A DNA stretch of 64,000 bases, from assembly GCF_014633365.1 (NCBI RefSeq), contig NC_068343.1, forward strand, positions 29,295,307 through 29,359,306, written 5' to 3'. The number at the start of each line of letters is the position of its first letter. Position 1 is the first letter of the stretch. The translations under genes and the position numbers were made by a program. The stretch is from Diospyros lotus. Lineage: Eukaryota; Streptophyta; Magnoliopsida; Ericales; Ebenaceae. Shown here piece by piece: positions 11,588-22,211 of the stretch. Under the pieces are notes generated by a model. The model worked only from the letters and a program-made list of their open reading frames with translations, was not told where the DNA came from and searched no databases.

Positions 11588-14500
11588 TTACTCATCCTCT
11601 GATTCAGAGTCACATTCAGAGTCTAATCGCAGGACTTTCTCATCATATGATTCAGACTTATCTTCAAAATCAGATCTCAAAAATTGTTCATCATTCAACT
11701 CTGAGGCTTCGTCAAATTCTAATTCCATAGCTAGCTCATCATTTAAATTAGTGTCATCACAATCATTCATTGTCTCAAGGATTTGGGCATCATTAACCAC
11801 GATATCGTGTAATTCCACGCCATCCTCTTGGTAAGGCGACGCTTCACGTGGAAGGGTCACCTCTTGATTATTACAGGATTATGGAACCTCTACTGTAAAC
11901 CTTGGTTTGACTTTGGTTACAACCATTCAATCGCTTTTGTTGGGCCTCAAGCTTGGATATTCACAAAAATATACTTGAATCACTTGAGAAGCTAATACAA
12001 ATTGTTCGTTTGTATTCCATTTCTTCTTTTCATTGACCTTGACGATCTTATATGTAGGATGAATCTTCACCCCCTCATTCAAAGTTGGAATAAACCAATC
12101 GCCCTTTAACAATACAACTTTCTGGAATGACGACATTGAAGGATACTCGAGCTCGAAAATCTCTGTTATCCAACCATAATAGTCCTTCTCAGGATCATCA
12201 TAGTTGGATCCTTTAATGCACATGCCACTGTTCATAGTGCCTTTATTCAAATCGTGGCTAACCGTGTGAAATGGATTTAAATCCATTAATAAAAAAAACT
12301 AGGGTACGTTGTAATGGTGTTAAAAGGCCCTTTTATGAGATCCCTTATGTATGAATTGGTCACATTATTCGTAGGATCGTGAGCCTATTAAATAAGAAAG
12401 ATATATAAGAAATTGTTATATAAGAAATTGGGTGAAATTAATATTCCAGTTAATCAACTCACATAGTTATTGAATCAGGAAGGGAATTCGTTATTTGTTA
12501 AGTATTTAATGACGTGATCGCCAATGCTAGGATTACATTGCCTTATCTCAGCATCGTAAATTCTTGACAAATTAATAAGAAAAATGAAAATAACTACATT
12601 AAACTATTCAATTTAAAGATAATTAAGAAATTAACAACAATTAATTAGCAAAATCTTACTACAGATACAGTTCTACTTCTGGATAATTCATCAAAATATA
12701 TCTGTGCACAATATCATATTCTTCACCGAACAACATTCGCGACTTTTTACATCCGAATGGTTAACAAGGATGCTTGAAAATGGATAACTTCCCCTCCTGG
12801 TCATCCCCTTCATTTACAACACCAGCATCGTTGCGCGGTACTCATGTATGCCTTGTAACAACATGGTCCTCAAAGTAATGAGAACATAACAACAATGCTT
12901 CCTCCACAACGTATGAATTAGAAATATAGCCTTCCACTTGAGTTTTATTTCTAATTGTTTTCTTCAACTTTCCAAGGTATCTATATAAAATGTGTATAGT
13001 AGTTAGATAAGAGAACTAAAAAATGAATATGTTCTTGGAAAATAAGAAAAAAAAATTATCAATATAATAAATAATACATTTCAAACGAATACATCCATTG
13101 ATATTGAACCGGACCTACTATCCTTGCTTCATAAGCCAAATGGACTGGAAGATGCTCCATAGAGTCCAAAAAGCTTGGAAGGAATATGAGCTCCAACTTA
13201 CACAGAGTGGTAGGGATGTCGTTCTCTAATTTCATTATATGCTCACTGTTGATAGCGATCGATGTTAAATCTTTGAAGAAAAGACTCAATTTAGTTAGTG
13301 CCTCCCATACTTTTTGTGGCAGTAATTCTGAAAATGCAACGGGCACCAACATTTGCATGAACATATGACAGTGTCATGGCTCTTCATACCAAAAAACTTA
13401 AGCTTCTTCGTGTTAACACATCTAGCCATGTTCAACACATACCCATCAGGAAATTTTAGGCTTTTTACCCATGCACACAAGACGACTTTTTCTTTCTTGT
13501 TCAGAGTAAAAGTCGGTTGAGCAATGCGACGACAATATTGATTCAACTCTTCTCTCGACTTCATCGTGTCCTTAGTTTTTCCTGGTACATTCATCACTAT
13601 ATTGAACACATTTTTTAACACATTTTTCTCTACATACATAACATCCAAGTTGTGTCGAATGAGATGAGTTTTCCAGTAAGGCAAATTCCAAAAAATGCTT
13701 TTACTCTTCCAACCACTACCATGATTGTTATCCGCATTAATCTCTGCAGCATTGGGTTCTATCGCCTTCACTAAACCCAACTCGTTCAAGGAAGCAAGTA
13801 TCTCAAGTCCAGACAATATAGGAGGTGTTGTTTTTTTTACCAAAGTATTCTTGCAGAATCCATACCTATTTCGTCAATACAGATGATCTCGACGCAAGAA
13901 CTTCCGATGGTTGTCAAACCATGAAATCTTTCGACTCTTCGACAGGTAAAATGTGTCCGAGTGAATCGTGCAATAAGGACATGATATATTTCCTGTTGTG
14001 GTGTACCCCGAGACCATTGAATATGCAGGAACATCACTGATGGTCCACATCAAAGCCGCTTTCAATTGGAAATTTTGTTTTAATGAGATGTCATATGCAT
14101 GCACACCAACATCCCACAAATGTTTCAACTAGGCAATAAGGGGCTGTAAGAAAACATCAAGTTTTACCTTAAGGTTCTCTGGTCCTGGCACTAGCACCAT
14201 TAAGAACATTGTTGTATCCTTTATACACATCCAGGGTGGTAAACTATATAGCGTGACAATGACAGGACAACAAGAATATTGCTTCCCAGATTGACCAAAT
14301 GGCTGAAACCTATCAATACAAAGACCAAGTCTGACATTCTTTTTCTCAGCAACAAATTCCCTATGAGTCTTATTGAAATGAATCCACGTAGGGGAATCTA
14401 TCGGATGACACATGATGCCATCTTCGACCACATGATCTGCGTGCCACCTCATTTCTACTGCTGTTGAATTGGATGCATACACTCTCAATAGCCGAGGAGT

Positions 14501-15343
14501 TAAAGGAAAGTAATGCATTTTCTTAAGAGGAACACAAGTTTTTTGTCATTTGCTAGTGTTGACTTGATCAACTTGCTTGTACTGATTCTCATGACAAAAC
14601 TCGCAGATTGTTAAATTGATGTCATCACCCCAAACAATCATATAGTTGTTTCTACAGTAATCAATTTTCTTAACAGGAAGGCCCAACCCTTGTACCAGTT
14701 TTTTAGTGCTATAAAAATTATCAATCATCGGATTAGGTTCAGGAAGAACCTCCTTAAGTAATTCACACAGTTAATCAAATCCCCTCTCAGATCAATGGTG
14801 CTCCGACTTAAAGCTAAGCAATCTAGCAATAATCGACAATTGTGGATGCTTTCAACAATTAGGATATAACTCTTTTTTCTTAGCACTCAGCATGTCATAG
14901 AATGCTTGAGCTTCTGGATTCGGAGGTTCCTCTTCCATATTCAGATTGAAATCAGGCCTAGTAGCATCCATTACCATAGTCTCAAATGCGTTGCTTGGCT
15001 CTGCTTCAAGCGTCGATGTTGAGTATGGTATATCAATCGAATCTACCGTAGCAACAACTTTCCCATGAAGTGTCCACTCGTAATACCCTGATACGAAACC
15101 TTTGGTGAGCAAGTGACTTGTCACGGTTTCTTGGTCACGAAAATCCGTGTTCCTACACTTTTGTTGATTACAGGGACATCTAATCTTATTCACATCCATC
15201 CACTCTTGTTGACTCTTAGCAAAGTTAACAAACTTCTCAACACCCTTGATAAATTTCGTAGAAATATAACCATCCTCCTTACGCCTGATATACATCCATT
15301 GACGATCTGGTCTCATTTTTTTCCTATGGTAATTAAATAACAC
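11588..15343 (-). pseudogene. TNP2-like CACTA transposase, multiply frameshifted
   Basis: Reading right to left, the domains follow the normal TNP2 order. At 15343-14852 is the transposase-associated domain (PF13963) with RQWMYIRR, GYISTKFIKGVEKFVNFA and the CPCNQQKCRN motif. At 14728-14546 is a segment with the CxxC-type pair around YCRNNYMIVWGDD. At 14518-14129 is the Transposase_21 core (PLTPRLLRVYAS, EMRWHADH, LGLCIDRFQPFG, VPGPENLKVKLDVFLQPLI). At 14128-13874 are its continuation (LWDVGVHAYDIS, ALMWTISDVPAYSM, CPYC) and KISWFD. At 13843-13295 is FWNLPYWKTHLIRHNLDVMYVEKNV. At 13364-13059 is DUF4218 (LPQKVWEALTKLSLFFKDL). At 12286-11927 is DUF4216 (CIKGSNYDDPEKDYYGWITEI). At 11860-11588 is an acidic tail. 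Stops and frame changes between blocks make it inactive. The product would cut and join CACTA ends. Confidence 0.9.
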
Positions 15344-15439
15344 AAAATTACTAAATTATAATTACAACAATTTTTTTATTTGATTTTTTTAAATCTTTTT
15401 CCATTGAACCACTCCTTATAACTCCTTAAAATTTGAAGG

Positions 15440-15700
15440 TTAGGAAATGAGTTGTGATATGACAACTAACGAATGCATTTACTCACGGTACAAAATTTTG
15501 GTAGCATCTCAGCGCAGTTCTCCAGATGCATGATAAGAATTATGTGCCGATTCATACGAGTTACACTCAATTTGAGTCAATTGCATGAATCATAACGTAT
15601 TCCTATATGCAACTGGAGAACAACGTGTGATGCTACCAAATTTTCGTACCATGCATGAGTAAATTAATGCGTATTGGCTGGGCACATAACACGACATCAA
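15440..15700. repeat. Long imperfect inverted repeat upstream of TNP2
   Basis: The stretch from about 15470 (GCATTTACTCACGGTAC, then TTTTGGTAGCATC and GTTCTCCAGATGCAT) recurs inverted at about 15605-15690 (TGCAACTGGAGAAC, GATGCTACCAAA, then GTACCATGCATGAGTAAAT). The arms are about 70-80 bases with a loop of roughly 70. It lies just upstream of the TNP2 start in CACTA-1, so a transcript could fold into a hairpin. It is probably a conserved part of this CACTA family's 5' region. Confidence 0.75.
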
Positions 15701-17369
15701 ATTTTCAGACTGTCCAACTGGACAATTCAGTGACCTCCTCGCTCCATCGAGGAAGTCACCAAACGAGAATCTAAGGCTAACTTCCAGCAAATTTAATTAA
15801 ATTGATGGAAATTATTTAATTAATTATGTTCTTTATTTAATATAATTTTTGGTGAAAAACTGAAAAAGTCTTCCCTATAACCAGACTACACCCCATGTAA
15901 GAAAAAAAAACACAAAATTATAGCAATTCAATATGTGCAACATCATCAATTCCCAACACATCATATACTTCATAATCATCCTATAAAATGAATAAATTCG
16001 ATAAACGAGAACCAAATTTGAGCAAAGTCAAAACTCTAACAAGTGAAAGAAAAATCAAAACTCTAACAATTTAATAAATACAATTTGATAATTAAAGAAA
16101 TCAATTTAAATTTAAACCCTCAATTGCAGTTCAATAAATTTGTGTGTGTATATATATATGTATTAATAATTTATCTTGCCAAATAAACCCTTATCTTAAG
16201 GCACAATAAAACTACTTTCAAAACAAAAACTTAGTTTCATATGCTCATTATTAATTAGGTTGGTAAAAACGAAATTATCCAAAGTTTCATTATTCTCTTA
16301 GACCCAAGGAGCAATTTTAATTCTATTTCTAGGTAGAAAAGACCAAATTTGGATTTTGCACAAATAATTTTGATTATAAATCATCATAATGTGAAATGGC
16401 AGTAAATATTTCTCAAATTTTTATTTATTATTTAACACCTTAGGAACAAAATTTTTGAAAAAAGAAAGACAAGTTACTATATTATTTATAAAACTATTGT
16501 CTTCATAATTACATAATTGGTTTATGGTTACAAAAATAAATACATTTTACTAATTAGTATTTCAAATTTCAAAGTTAAATATGCTATCTAAAACCAAAAA
16601 TCTAGACCAAAGATTGAATCAAAAGAACACAACAAACTTTAGGAAACAAACTTCTCAACTAAACCAACAGCATAGCAAAATAGAATAATAACAAAACACA
16701 ACACCAAAGATTGAATCAAAAGAACAAACTATAATATTGAATTTGAAACCAAGCAAAACACAAAGATTGAACCAAAGTATCCCAATGACAATGAAGAGAG
16801 GTGAGCGACCCAATCACCCAACGAGAGCAAGGGAGTGAGTAAGCCACAGATGCGACCTCTCTAGTTACGGACCGAAAGGCAAGGGCGACCTGCGAGCGAG
16901 CAAGCCAGAGGCGAGTGCGAGGGTGATGCAGCTAGCGAGGGGCTAGATCGAGGGCGAGGGCGAGAGTACTAGAGAGAGGCAGAGGAAGAAGGGTTTTCTT
17001 GGGGGGGGGGGGGGGAAGGGGGAGGGAAAGAGGCGGGGAGATTCATGCCTCTTTAATTTATTAATATTTATTGTTAAATAAAAATAATATTATTTATTAA
17101 AATAATAATAATTATTATTTAATTGATAAAAATAATATAATTTAAAATTATGATAGCATAAAATAATTTATATCATTGCATTTCAAATTAATATTCATTT
17201 AAAAATATAATTATATTAGAAATCTAATAATTATAATAAATTAATTTGATATATTAGATTATTTATTATTAATTTGTTACATCAAATAATTAATTTTTTT
17301 ATAAATAATATTTACATTAAATGATGTTGACAAAATACAACAATCTATTTTTTTTTTTTTTTTTTTTTT
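15701..17369. other. CACTA-1 upstream region, noncoding
   Basis: No gene is supported. The stretch 15790-16780 is AT-rich. The stretch 16790-17035 is GC-richer and purine-rich, with repeated GCGAG/GCGAGGG motifs and a run of about 15 G near 17001. It may be the promoter-proximal or first-exon region of the TNP2 transcription unit, read on the minus strand. The stretch 17040-17345 is AT-rich and ends in a poly(T) run at about 17346-17372 that borders the next LTR-like block. Confidence 0.4.
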
Positions 17370-17520
17370 TTTACGTGGGAGAATGTAAGGTGCGTGGTTG
17401 ACCACTGGAGTTTCTAGAGACTTGCGAGTCTTGAGGGTTCTGAGAGTTAAGTGTCCCGAGGGTTTTGTTGCCAAGGTGCGATGAGAGTAGAATCTAGTCT
17501 CCAACGTGCACGTGCGCTGA

Positions 17521-18095
17521 GGGTCTCGTGACTAAGGTGCGTTGAGGGTCCCGGTGACCAAGGCGCCTGAGGGTCTCATTACCAAGGCGTGCTGAGGGTC
17601 TCGTGACCAAGGCGAGCTGAGGGTCTCGTGACCAAGGCGCGTTGAGGGTCTCGTGACCAAGGCGCGTTGAGGGTCTCGCGACCAAGGTGAGCTGAGGGTC
17701 TCGTGACCAAGGCTCGTTGAGGGTCTCGTGACTAAGGGGAGCTGAGGGTCTCGTGACCAAGGCACACTCAGGGTCTCGTGACCAAGGCGTGCTGAGGGTC
17801 TCGTCACCAAGGTGAGCTGAGAGTCTCATCACCAAGGTGAGTTGAGGGTCTCGTCACCAAGATGAGCTGAGGGTCTCGTGACCAAGGTAAGCTGAGGGTC
17901 TCGTGACTAAGGTGAGCTGAGGGTCTCGTGACTAAGGTGAGCTGAGGGTCTCATGACCAAGGCGCGCTGAGGGTCTCGTGACCAAGGCGCGCTGAGGGTC
18001 TTGTGACCAGGATGAGTTGAAGGTCTCGTCATCAAGGTGAGCTGAGGGTCTCGTGACCAAGGCGCACTGAGGGTCTGATGATCTGATGGCCCTAA
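17521..18095. repeat. Exact 25-bp minisatellite, about 23 copies
   Basis: The unit is close to GGGTCTCGTGACCAAGG plus a GCGCGCTGA-like tail. GGGTC starts at 17521 and recurs every 25 bases without a slip to about 18071. Units differ by substitutions, mainly C/T and G/A, but almost never by length. Each contains a near-palindrome, GGTCTCGTGACC. Because 25 is not a multiple of 3, the array opens long repetitive frames on several readings. None is a gene. Confidence 0.9.
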
Positions 18096-18240
18096 ATAAC
18101 CGATTGGCCCTCCATAATTGAGTGGCCTTCCATAATCGAGTGGCCTTAGATAACTGAGTGAACCTCTATAACCGAGTGGCCTTCCATAACCGAGTGCCCC
18201 TTCATAACCAAGTGCCCCTCCATAACCAAGTGGCCTGCAA
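18093..18240. repeat. Short minisatellite, about 20-bp unit
   Basis: About seven copies of a unit close to ATAACCGAGTGGCCTTCC follow directly on the 25-bp array. The GAGTGGCC core is echoed at 52700-52810 and 58240-58290. This suggests a shared repeat in related LTR-like units. Confidence 0.75.
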
Positions 18241-18378
18241 AATGAGAGCAACGTTAAGGTGCGGGTGGGGGTCCTCGCGCAAACCCTCTGATGCCTAAGT
18301 TAGTTCTTGAGAGCCAAAAATATGGAATTGTGTTGAGGAGCCCAAAAGTGCGTACCTTGTGATGAAGGCATGGTCTCC

Positions 18379-18386
18379 TATTTATA
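18379..18386 (-). promoter_or_regulatory. TATA box of LTR-like unit
   Basis: Minus-strand TATAAATA, inside CTCCTATTTATAGCGG on the plus strand. Identical boxes lie at 19795-19802 and 58428-58435 in related contexts. Confidence 0.5.
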
Positions 18387-19260
18387 GCGGAGGAGAGAGA
18401 GGAGACGTGCGACAATCGGGGCGAGAATCTCACGGCCTGTTTCGATGATTTTGCAGCCCATCCGAGAGGGAAAAGATGAGAGATTAGTACAAGTCCACTC
18501 GGGCATGACCGAGTGGGGGGGTCACTCGGTCATGCCTTCTTTTGCCCTTTTCCTTGGTTTGGTCTTTAGTTGTTCCCGTACCTCAACTCCATTCTCGATT
18601 TACACATTGATTTAACTCGAATCTCTTAAAACTTAAAACATAAAAGTTGTAAATAATTCTCTTAGCTTTCCAAAGACTTTGAATCACCTCAATCGGAGCT
18701 CATATGAGAAAGTTATGCTCGAAAAATCAAAGAAGTGCCATACCCACTCGACATAACCGAGTGGGTCATGAAAAGTATCATGACCGAGTGGGGGGCCACT
18801 CGTTCATGCCTTCTTTTTCTCTTTTGTCTTGGTTCGGATCCATCTTCCTTCAATACTTGACTCTAAGCCTTAATAATGCAGATACATCAAATTAGAGCCC
18901 AATTTCAGCCTTGATGAAGCTTGAATCTCTCAAAACTCAAAACACTAAAGTTGTAGCTAATTCTCTTAGCTTTCCATAGGAATTTGAATTACCTCAATCA
19001 GAGCTCATATTAGAAAGTTATTCCTAAAAAACCAAAGTAGTGTCGTACCCACTCGGCATAACCGAGTGGGTCCTCCCCACTTGGTCTCGGCTAGACCTCT
19101 TGCTCCTTCGGCTTGTTTCCTTGATCTCCTACAACCCGTTGGGCCTTTGGGCTTCATGTCCATGTCTCACAACTCTTTTAGGTCTTGTGATTCTCCAAGT
19201 TTGTAGGGCATATCAAACGAATACCACAAAACATCTATAGATTATCAGGGTAGATCTTGA

Positions 19261-19831
19261 GTCTCATAAAAAAATAATGAGACAAAACTTGTAAACAACG
19301 AAAGTAAAATTAAATACTAAAAAGAGAATAAATTTCAAAAACTAGCTATATACGACTATCATACAAAGAGGTCAAACGATAATCAACAAAATAACGAAGA
19401 GCAAATATGAGCATTTAGAGAGTTTAAAAATGGTTTTCATAATACTTCTATAAAAGATAAGGAAACATTTTGTGAGTTTATTTTAAAAATAATTTGTTTC
19501 TAATAAAAATTGCATGTTCAAGCTAAGTTTTGAAAACCATTATTATATATTGAATTTACACTATTATTGTTAAGATATAATAATGAATTTTTTTTTATGC
19601 GAGATAATGTCTCGATCAAGATACAAGAGAGTTGTCTCTTGGCGTCTCTGAGAGGCTTGCAAAAACAAAAATAAGTTTAGGACGCGAATGAGATCACCTG
19701 CAAATCTTTTGATGCATAAGTCAATTTTATATTCGAAGTGAAATTATAATTTCAATAAGATTGTGACATATATTAGCTTAACATTAAGTTCTCTTATTTA
19801 TAGAGAGTAAGATACTGACAAGGTAACCCCT
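19261..19831 (-). mobile_element. Second LTR-like fragment with promoter
   Basis: A minus-strand TATA box (TATAAATA, 19795-19802) and a TTTTGATGCATAAGTCAAT box at about 19710 match the order seen at 18379/18285 and 58428/58340. The stretch is otherwise AT-rich and noncoding. CACTA-2 inserted just upstream of its TATA box, between 19831 and the continuation at 21163. Confidence 0.45.
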
Positions 19832-21159
19832 CACTACAAAAAAATCAGCATTTAGCGGCGTTTTTTTTTTTTTTTTAATTTTGCGGCGATTTTTTTGCAT
19901 TTTACGGCAGTTCATGTAATTTAGCGGCGGTTTTAAAAACCGCTGCTAAATCAAGCGTCGTGAAGCATTTAGCGGCGGTTTTCAGCAACCGTTGGAATAA
20001 CCGCCGCTAAGTAACATTTTTTGCGGCAGTTTAAAAACCGCCGCTAAATATGTGATTTAGCGGCGGTTTTTAAAATATTTAGCGGCAGTTTCAAAACCGC
20101 CGCTACAATTAAAAAAAATATAATTTTAATTTTTTTAATTTTTAAATTTTAGCGAAAAAATAAAAAATAATAATTTTTTAATTTTAGCGGCGGTTTCAAA
20201 ATTTTGCTAAATTTCTTTTTATTTTTTAAATTAAATTTTTTAATGAATTTTGTGATTAATTTAAATTAAATTTTAAATTTATTTTTAAGATTTTATATTT
20301 TTATTAATTTAATTTTTAATTATTTTTTTAAGGAATTTTTAATTTTTTAATGAATTTACGACAAATGTTAATTTAATTTTAATATTAAATTATTTAATTA
20401 TTCTTTAAATTTAGTAGTGGTTCTTAAAAATCGCCGCAATTATTAATTTTATTCTTTAATTTTTTTTATTTTATTATTTAATTAATTTTAAATTTAGCGA
20501 CGATTTTTGAAAATCGTCGCGAATATTGATTTAATTTTAATTTTTTTAATTTTATTCTTTTAATTTGAATTATTTTATTATTTAATTATTTTTGAATTTG
20601 GCGGTGATTTTTGAAAACTGTCGCGAATATTGATTTAATTTTAACTTTTTAATTTTATTTTTTTAATTATAATTATTTTATTATTTAATTATTTTTGAAT
20701 TTAGCGACGATTTTTGAAAGCTGCCGCGAATATTGATTTAATTTTAATTTTAAATTATTTAATTATTTTTGAATTTAGCTGCGATTTTTCAAAAACCGCC
20801 GCTAAATTAAAATTTTTAACGAATTTTGCGGCAGTTTTAAAAAATCGCCGCGAAATTTAATTTAATTTTTTAATTTAGCGGCAGTTTTTTAAAACCGCCG
20901 CAAAAATTAAATGTCTTAGTTAATTTTGCGACGGTTTTTGGAAACCAACGCAAAATAAAAAAAAAATCGCCGCAAAAAACATTTTTTGCGGCGGTTTGCA
21001 AACTATCGCAAAATACCATGTTTTGCGGCGATTTTCTGAACCGCCGCAAAAAACGTTTTTTGCGGCAGTTTGCAAATTATCGCAAAATACTATGTTTTGC
21101 TGCGATTTTCTGAACCGTCGCAAAAAAATCGCCGCAAAAAATCATTTTTTTTTGTAGTA
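19832..21159. mobile_element. CACTA-2, short non-autonomous CACTA element
   Basis: It starts CACTACAAAAAAATCAGC and ends TTTTTTTGTAGTA, with the 3-bp duplication CCT (19829-19831 and 21160-21162), as expected for the CACTA superfamily. It is 1328 bp and lacks any transposase. Both ends are crowded with TTTAGCGGCGGTTTT and its complement AAAACCGCCGCTAAA, often as head-to-head pairs that form small palindromes. The repeat differs from that of CACTA-1 (TAGCGACGAAA). The middle is AT-rich with decayed copies of the same motif. It would need a transposase supplied from elsewhere. Confidence 0.9.
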
Positions 21160-21162
21160 CCT

Positions 21163-21509
21163 AGACTCCTTTCTAATACAATCCCCCGATATTATTTAAT
21201 TTTTGTGATTTCTAAAATTTAGAATAATCAAAACTTAACAATATTAAGATTTTTATACTTTTTATTTATTTTTCAAATATAGTTTGTTTAAATTTTGTAC
21301 ACATTTAGAATTTATCAATATTATGATTTTAAAATTAATATATTTATTTAAATTAAAAAATTTAAATTTTATAAATTAAATTTTTTATATAAATGTATAT
21401 TTAATTTTTTAAATATATTTATACATTCATATATTTCATTTTTTATATAATTTAATTATTCCTCTCAAGTTTAAATATTTATAAATTAATTGACTAAAAA
21501 ATAAAAAAA
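21163..21509. other. AT-rich continuation of the LTR-like block
   Basis: No gene is seen. It continues the sequence interrupted by CACTA-2 and grades into long A/T runs. The junction back to CACTA-1 lies somewhere near 21480-21510. Confidence 0.35.
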
Positions 21510-21785
21510 ATAAAAGGAAAATTAAAATTAGTGATGAATTATTTAATCCGTTGCTAAAAGTAATTTTGCATTTTTAAATTCTTTTTGTTATTTAAACAAA
21601 TATTAAAATTAATTTTTTATTTTTAATTTTAGCAAAGGATTAATATTTTGGTTGCTAAAATTAGCGACGGAAAGGTCATTTTCTCGCTAAATTTTAATAA
21701 ATAAAAAAAATTAATTAATTTTTTAATTGGCGACGAAATTGGTTTTCCGTCTCTAAAATTAGCGACGAAAAATTAATTCTATTTT
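21510..21785. repeat. CACTA-1 right-side subterminal repeats
   Basis: Several copies of GCGACGGAAA / GCGACGAAATT alternate with their complements, as at 2650-2945. This is the evidence that CACTA-1 reaches this far. No terminal GTAGTG follows. Instead the sequence passes within about 90 bases into the RPA-like gene. Confidence 0.7.
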
Positions 21786-21874
21786 CTTCTTCATAATTTA
21801 GCATGGGTCTTTCTTCTTCATAATTATGCACCCATTTTTCTTACTTTCAACACAAGTGTCAACATAGTGCGTGC

Positions 21875-22030
21875 ATGGAGGTTGAAGGTTCGAGTAACTT
21901 CATCAGTGAAGTAGACTCTACGAAGACTCAATGGAGGTTGGAGGTTCGAGTTGTAAAGGTTTGGGAGGTTCCTTGCTTCAAGAATAAGGCAGAAACGTAT
22001 AGCATTGAGATGGCCTTTGCAGATGCACAG
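21875..22030 (+). pseudogene. RPA70-like (DUF223) gene, exon 1
   Basis: The 52 codons begin MEVEGSSNFISEV. They include WRLEVRVVKVWEVPCF and TYSIEMAFADAQ, the start of the plant RPA70-like N-terminal OB-fold (DUF223, PF02721), whose first strand is typically 'VRVVRIWEV'. The exon ends CAG at 22030 with a GTTTTC donor. The next coding block of the same domain is at 33712, in phase. RPA large-subunit relatives bind single-stranded DNA; plants carry many copies, including Helitron-borne ones. The gene lies right beside the CACTA-1 subterminal repeats, so capture by a transposon is possible. A chance continuation (IRNAEH) after an AAG at 22171 was considered and set aside. The gene is broken at exon 2. 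Confidence 0.7.
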
Positions 22031-22211
22031 GTTTTCCCGTTTACGCACTACTTTATTTTAAATGTTGTATATATTTTATTTTTTTTCGTTTGTTCTATAG
22101 AATAGTCAAATTTCTAATGTATTAACATGCGCTACATGATTCTTCATGTTGTATTTTTTCTTTTTTTAAGATTCGTAATGCAGAACATATACTTTTCTAA
22201 GCCCTTATATA
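22031..22211 (+). other. Intron 1 of the RPA-like gene, left remnant
   Basis: The intron starts GTTTTC at 22031. Its left remnant is T-rich, reaches the ATATA duplication (22207-22211) and then LTR-F. The same intron resumes at 28685, 29548, 31534 and 32865 and ends at the AACAG acceptor at 33707-33711. The whole spans about 11.7 kb, most of it inserted sequence. Confidence 0.65.

Larger units (their letters stand above)
17370..19260 (-). mobile_element. Tat-like LTR material with minisatellites and promoter
   Basis: In minus orientation this has a TATA box at 18379-18386, then a CCTCTGATGCCTAAGTTAG box near 18285. Two minisatellites follow (18090-18240 and 17521-18095). The same order recurs near 58430-58220 and, in part, near 19800-19720, so these are related LTR-like units. 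Upstream of the promoter are ACTCGGTCATGCC / CCACTCGGCATAACCGAGTGG boxes at about 18500, 18750-18810 and 19045-19075. The last is a short palindrome around GGCATAACC. No coding sequence is seen and the exact ends are unresolved. Confidence 0.5.
2633..21785 (-). mobile_element. CACTA-1, decayed En/Spm (CACTA) transposon with nested insertions
   Basis: The left terminus is CACTACAAGAATTTTGAG at 2633. It is followed by many copies of a TTTAGCGACGAAA-like subterminal repeat (2650-2945 and 4455-4740). The same subterminal repeat reappears at 21510-21785, which I take as the other end. Between them lie, on the minus strand, a TNP2-type transposase gene (15343 to 11588) and a Transposase_24-type gene (11456 to 4981), the usual two-gene content of plant CACTA elements. 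Insertions inside it are a noncoding block at about 2960-4452, LTR-A/LTR-B (6229-11086), LTR-like material (17370 to about 21480) and CACTA-2 (19832-21159). A terminal TTGTAGTG was not found on the right, so that end is lost or displaced. Both genes are pseudogenes, so the element cannot move unaided. Confidence 0.8.

Noticed and set aside
17521..18095. Regular array that could be mistaken for CRISPR
   Set aside because: Units are contiguous with no unique spacers, there are no cas genes, and the context is plant nuclear DNA.
22171..22200. Possible second exon (IRNAEH...) of the RPA-like gene
   Set aside because: It reaches a stop after nine codons, and the block at 33712 gives a far better in-phase continuation.
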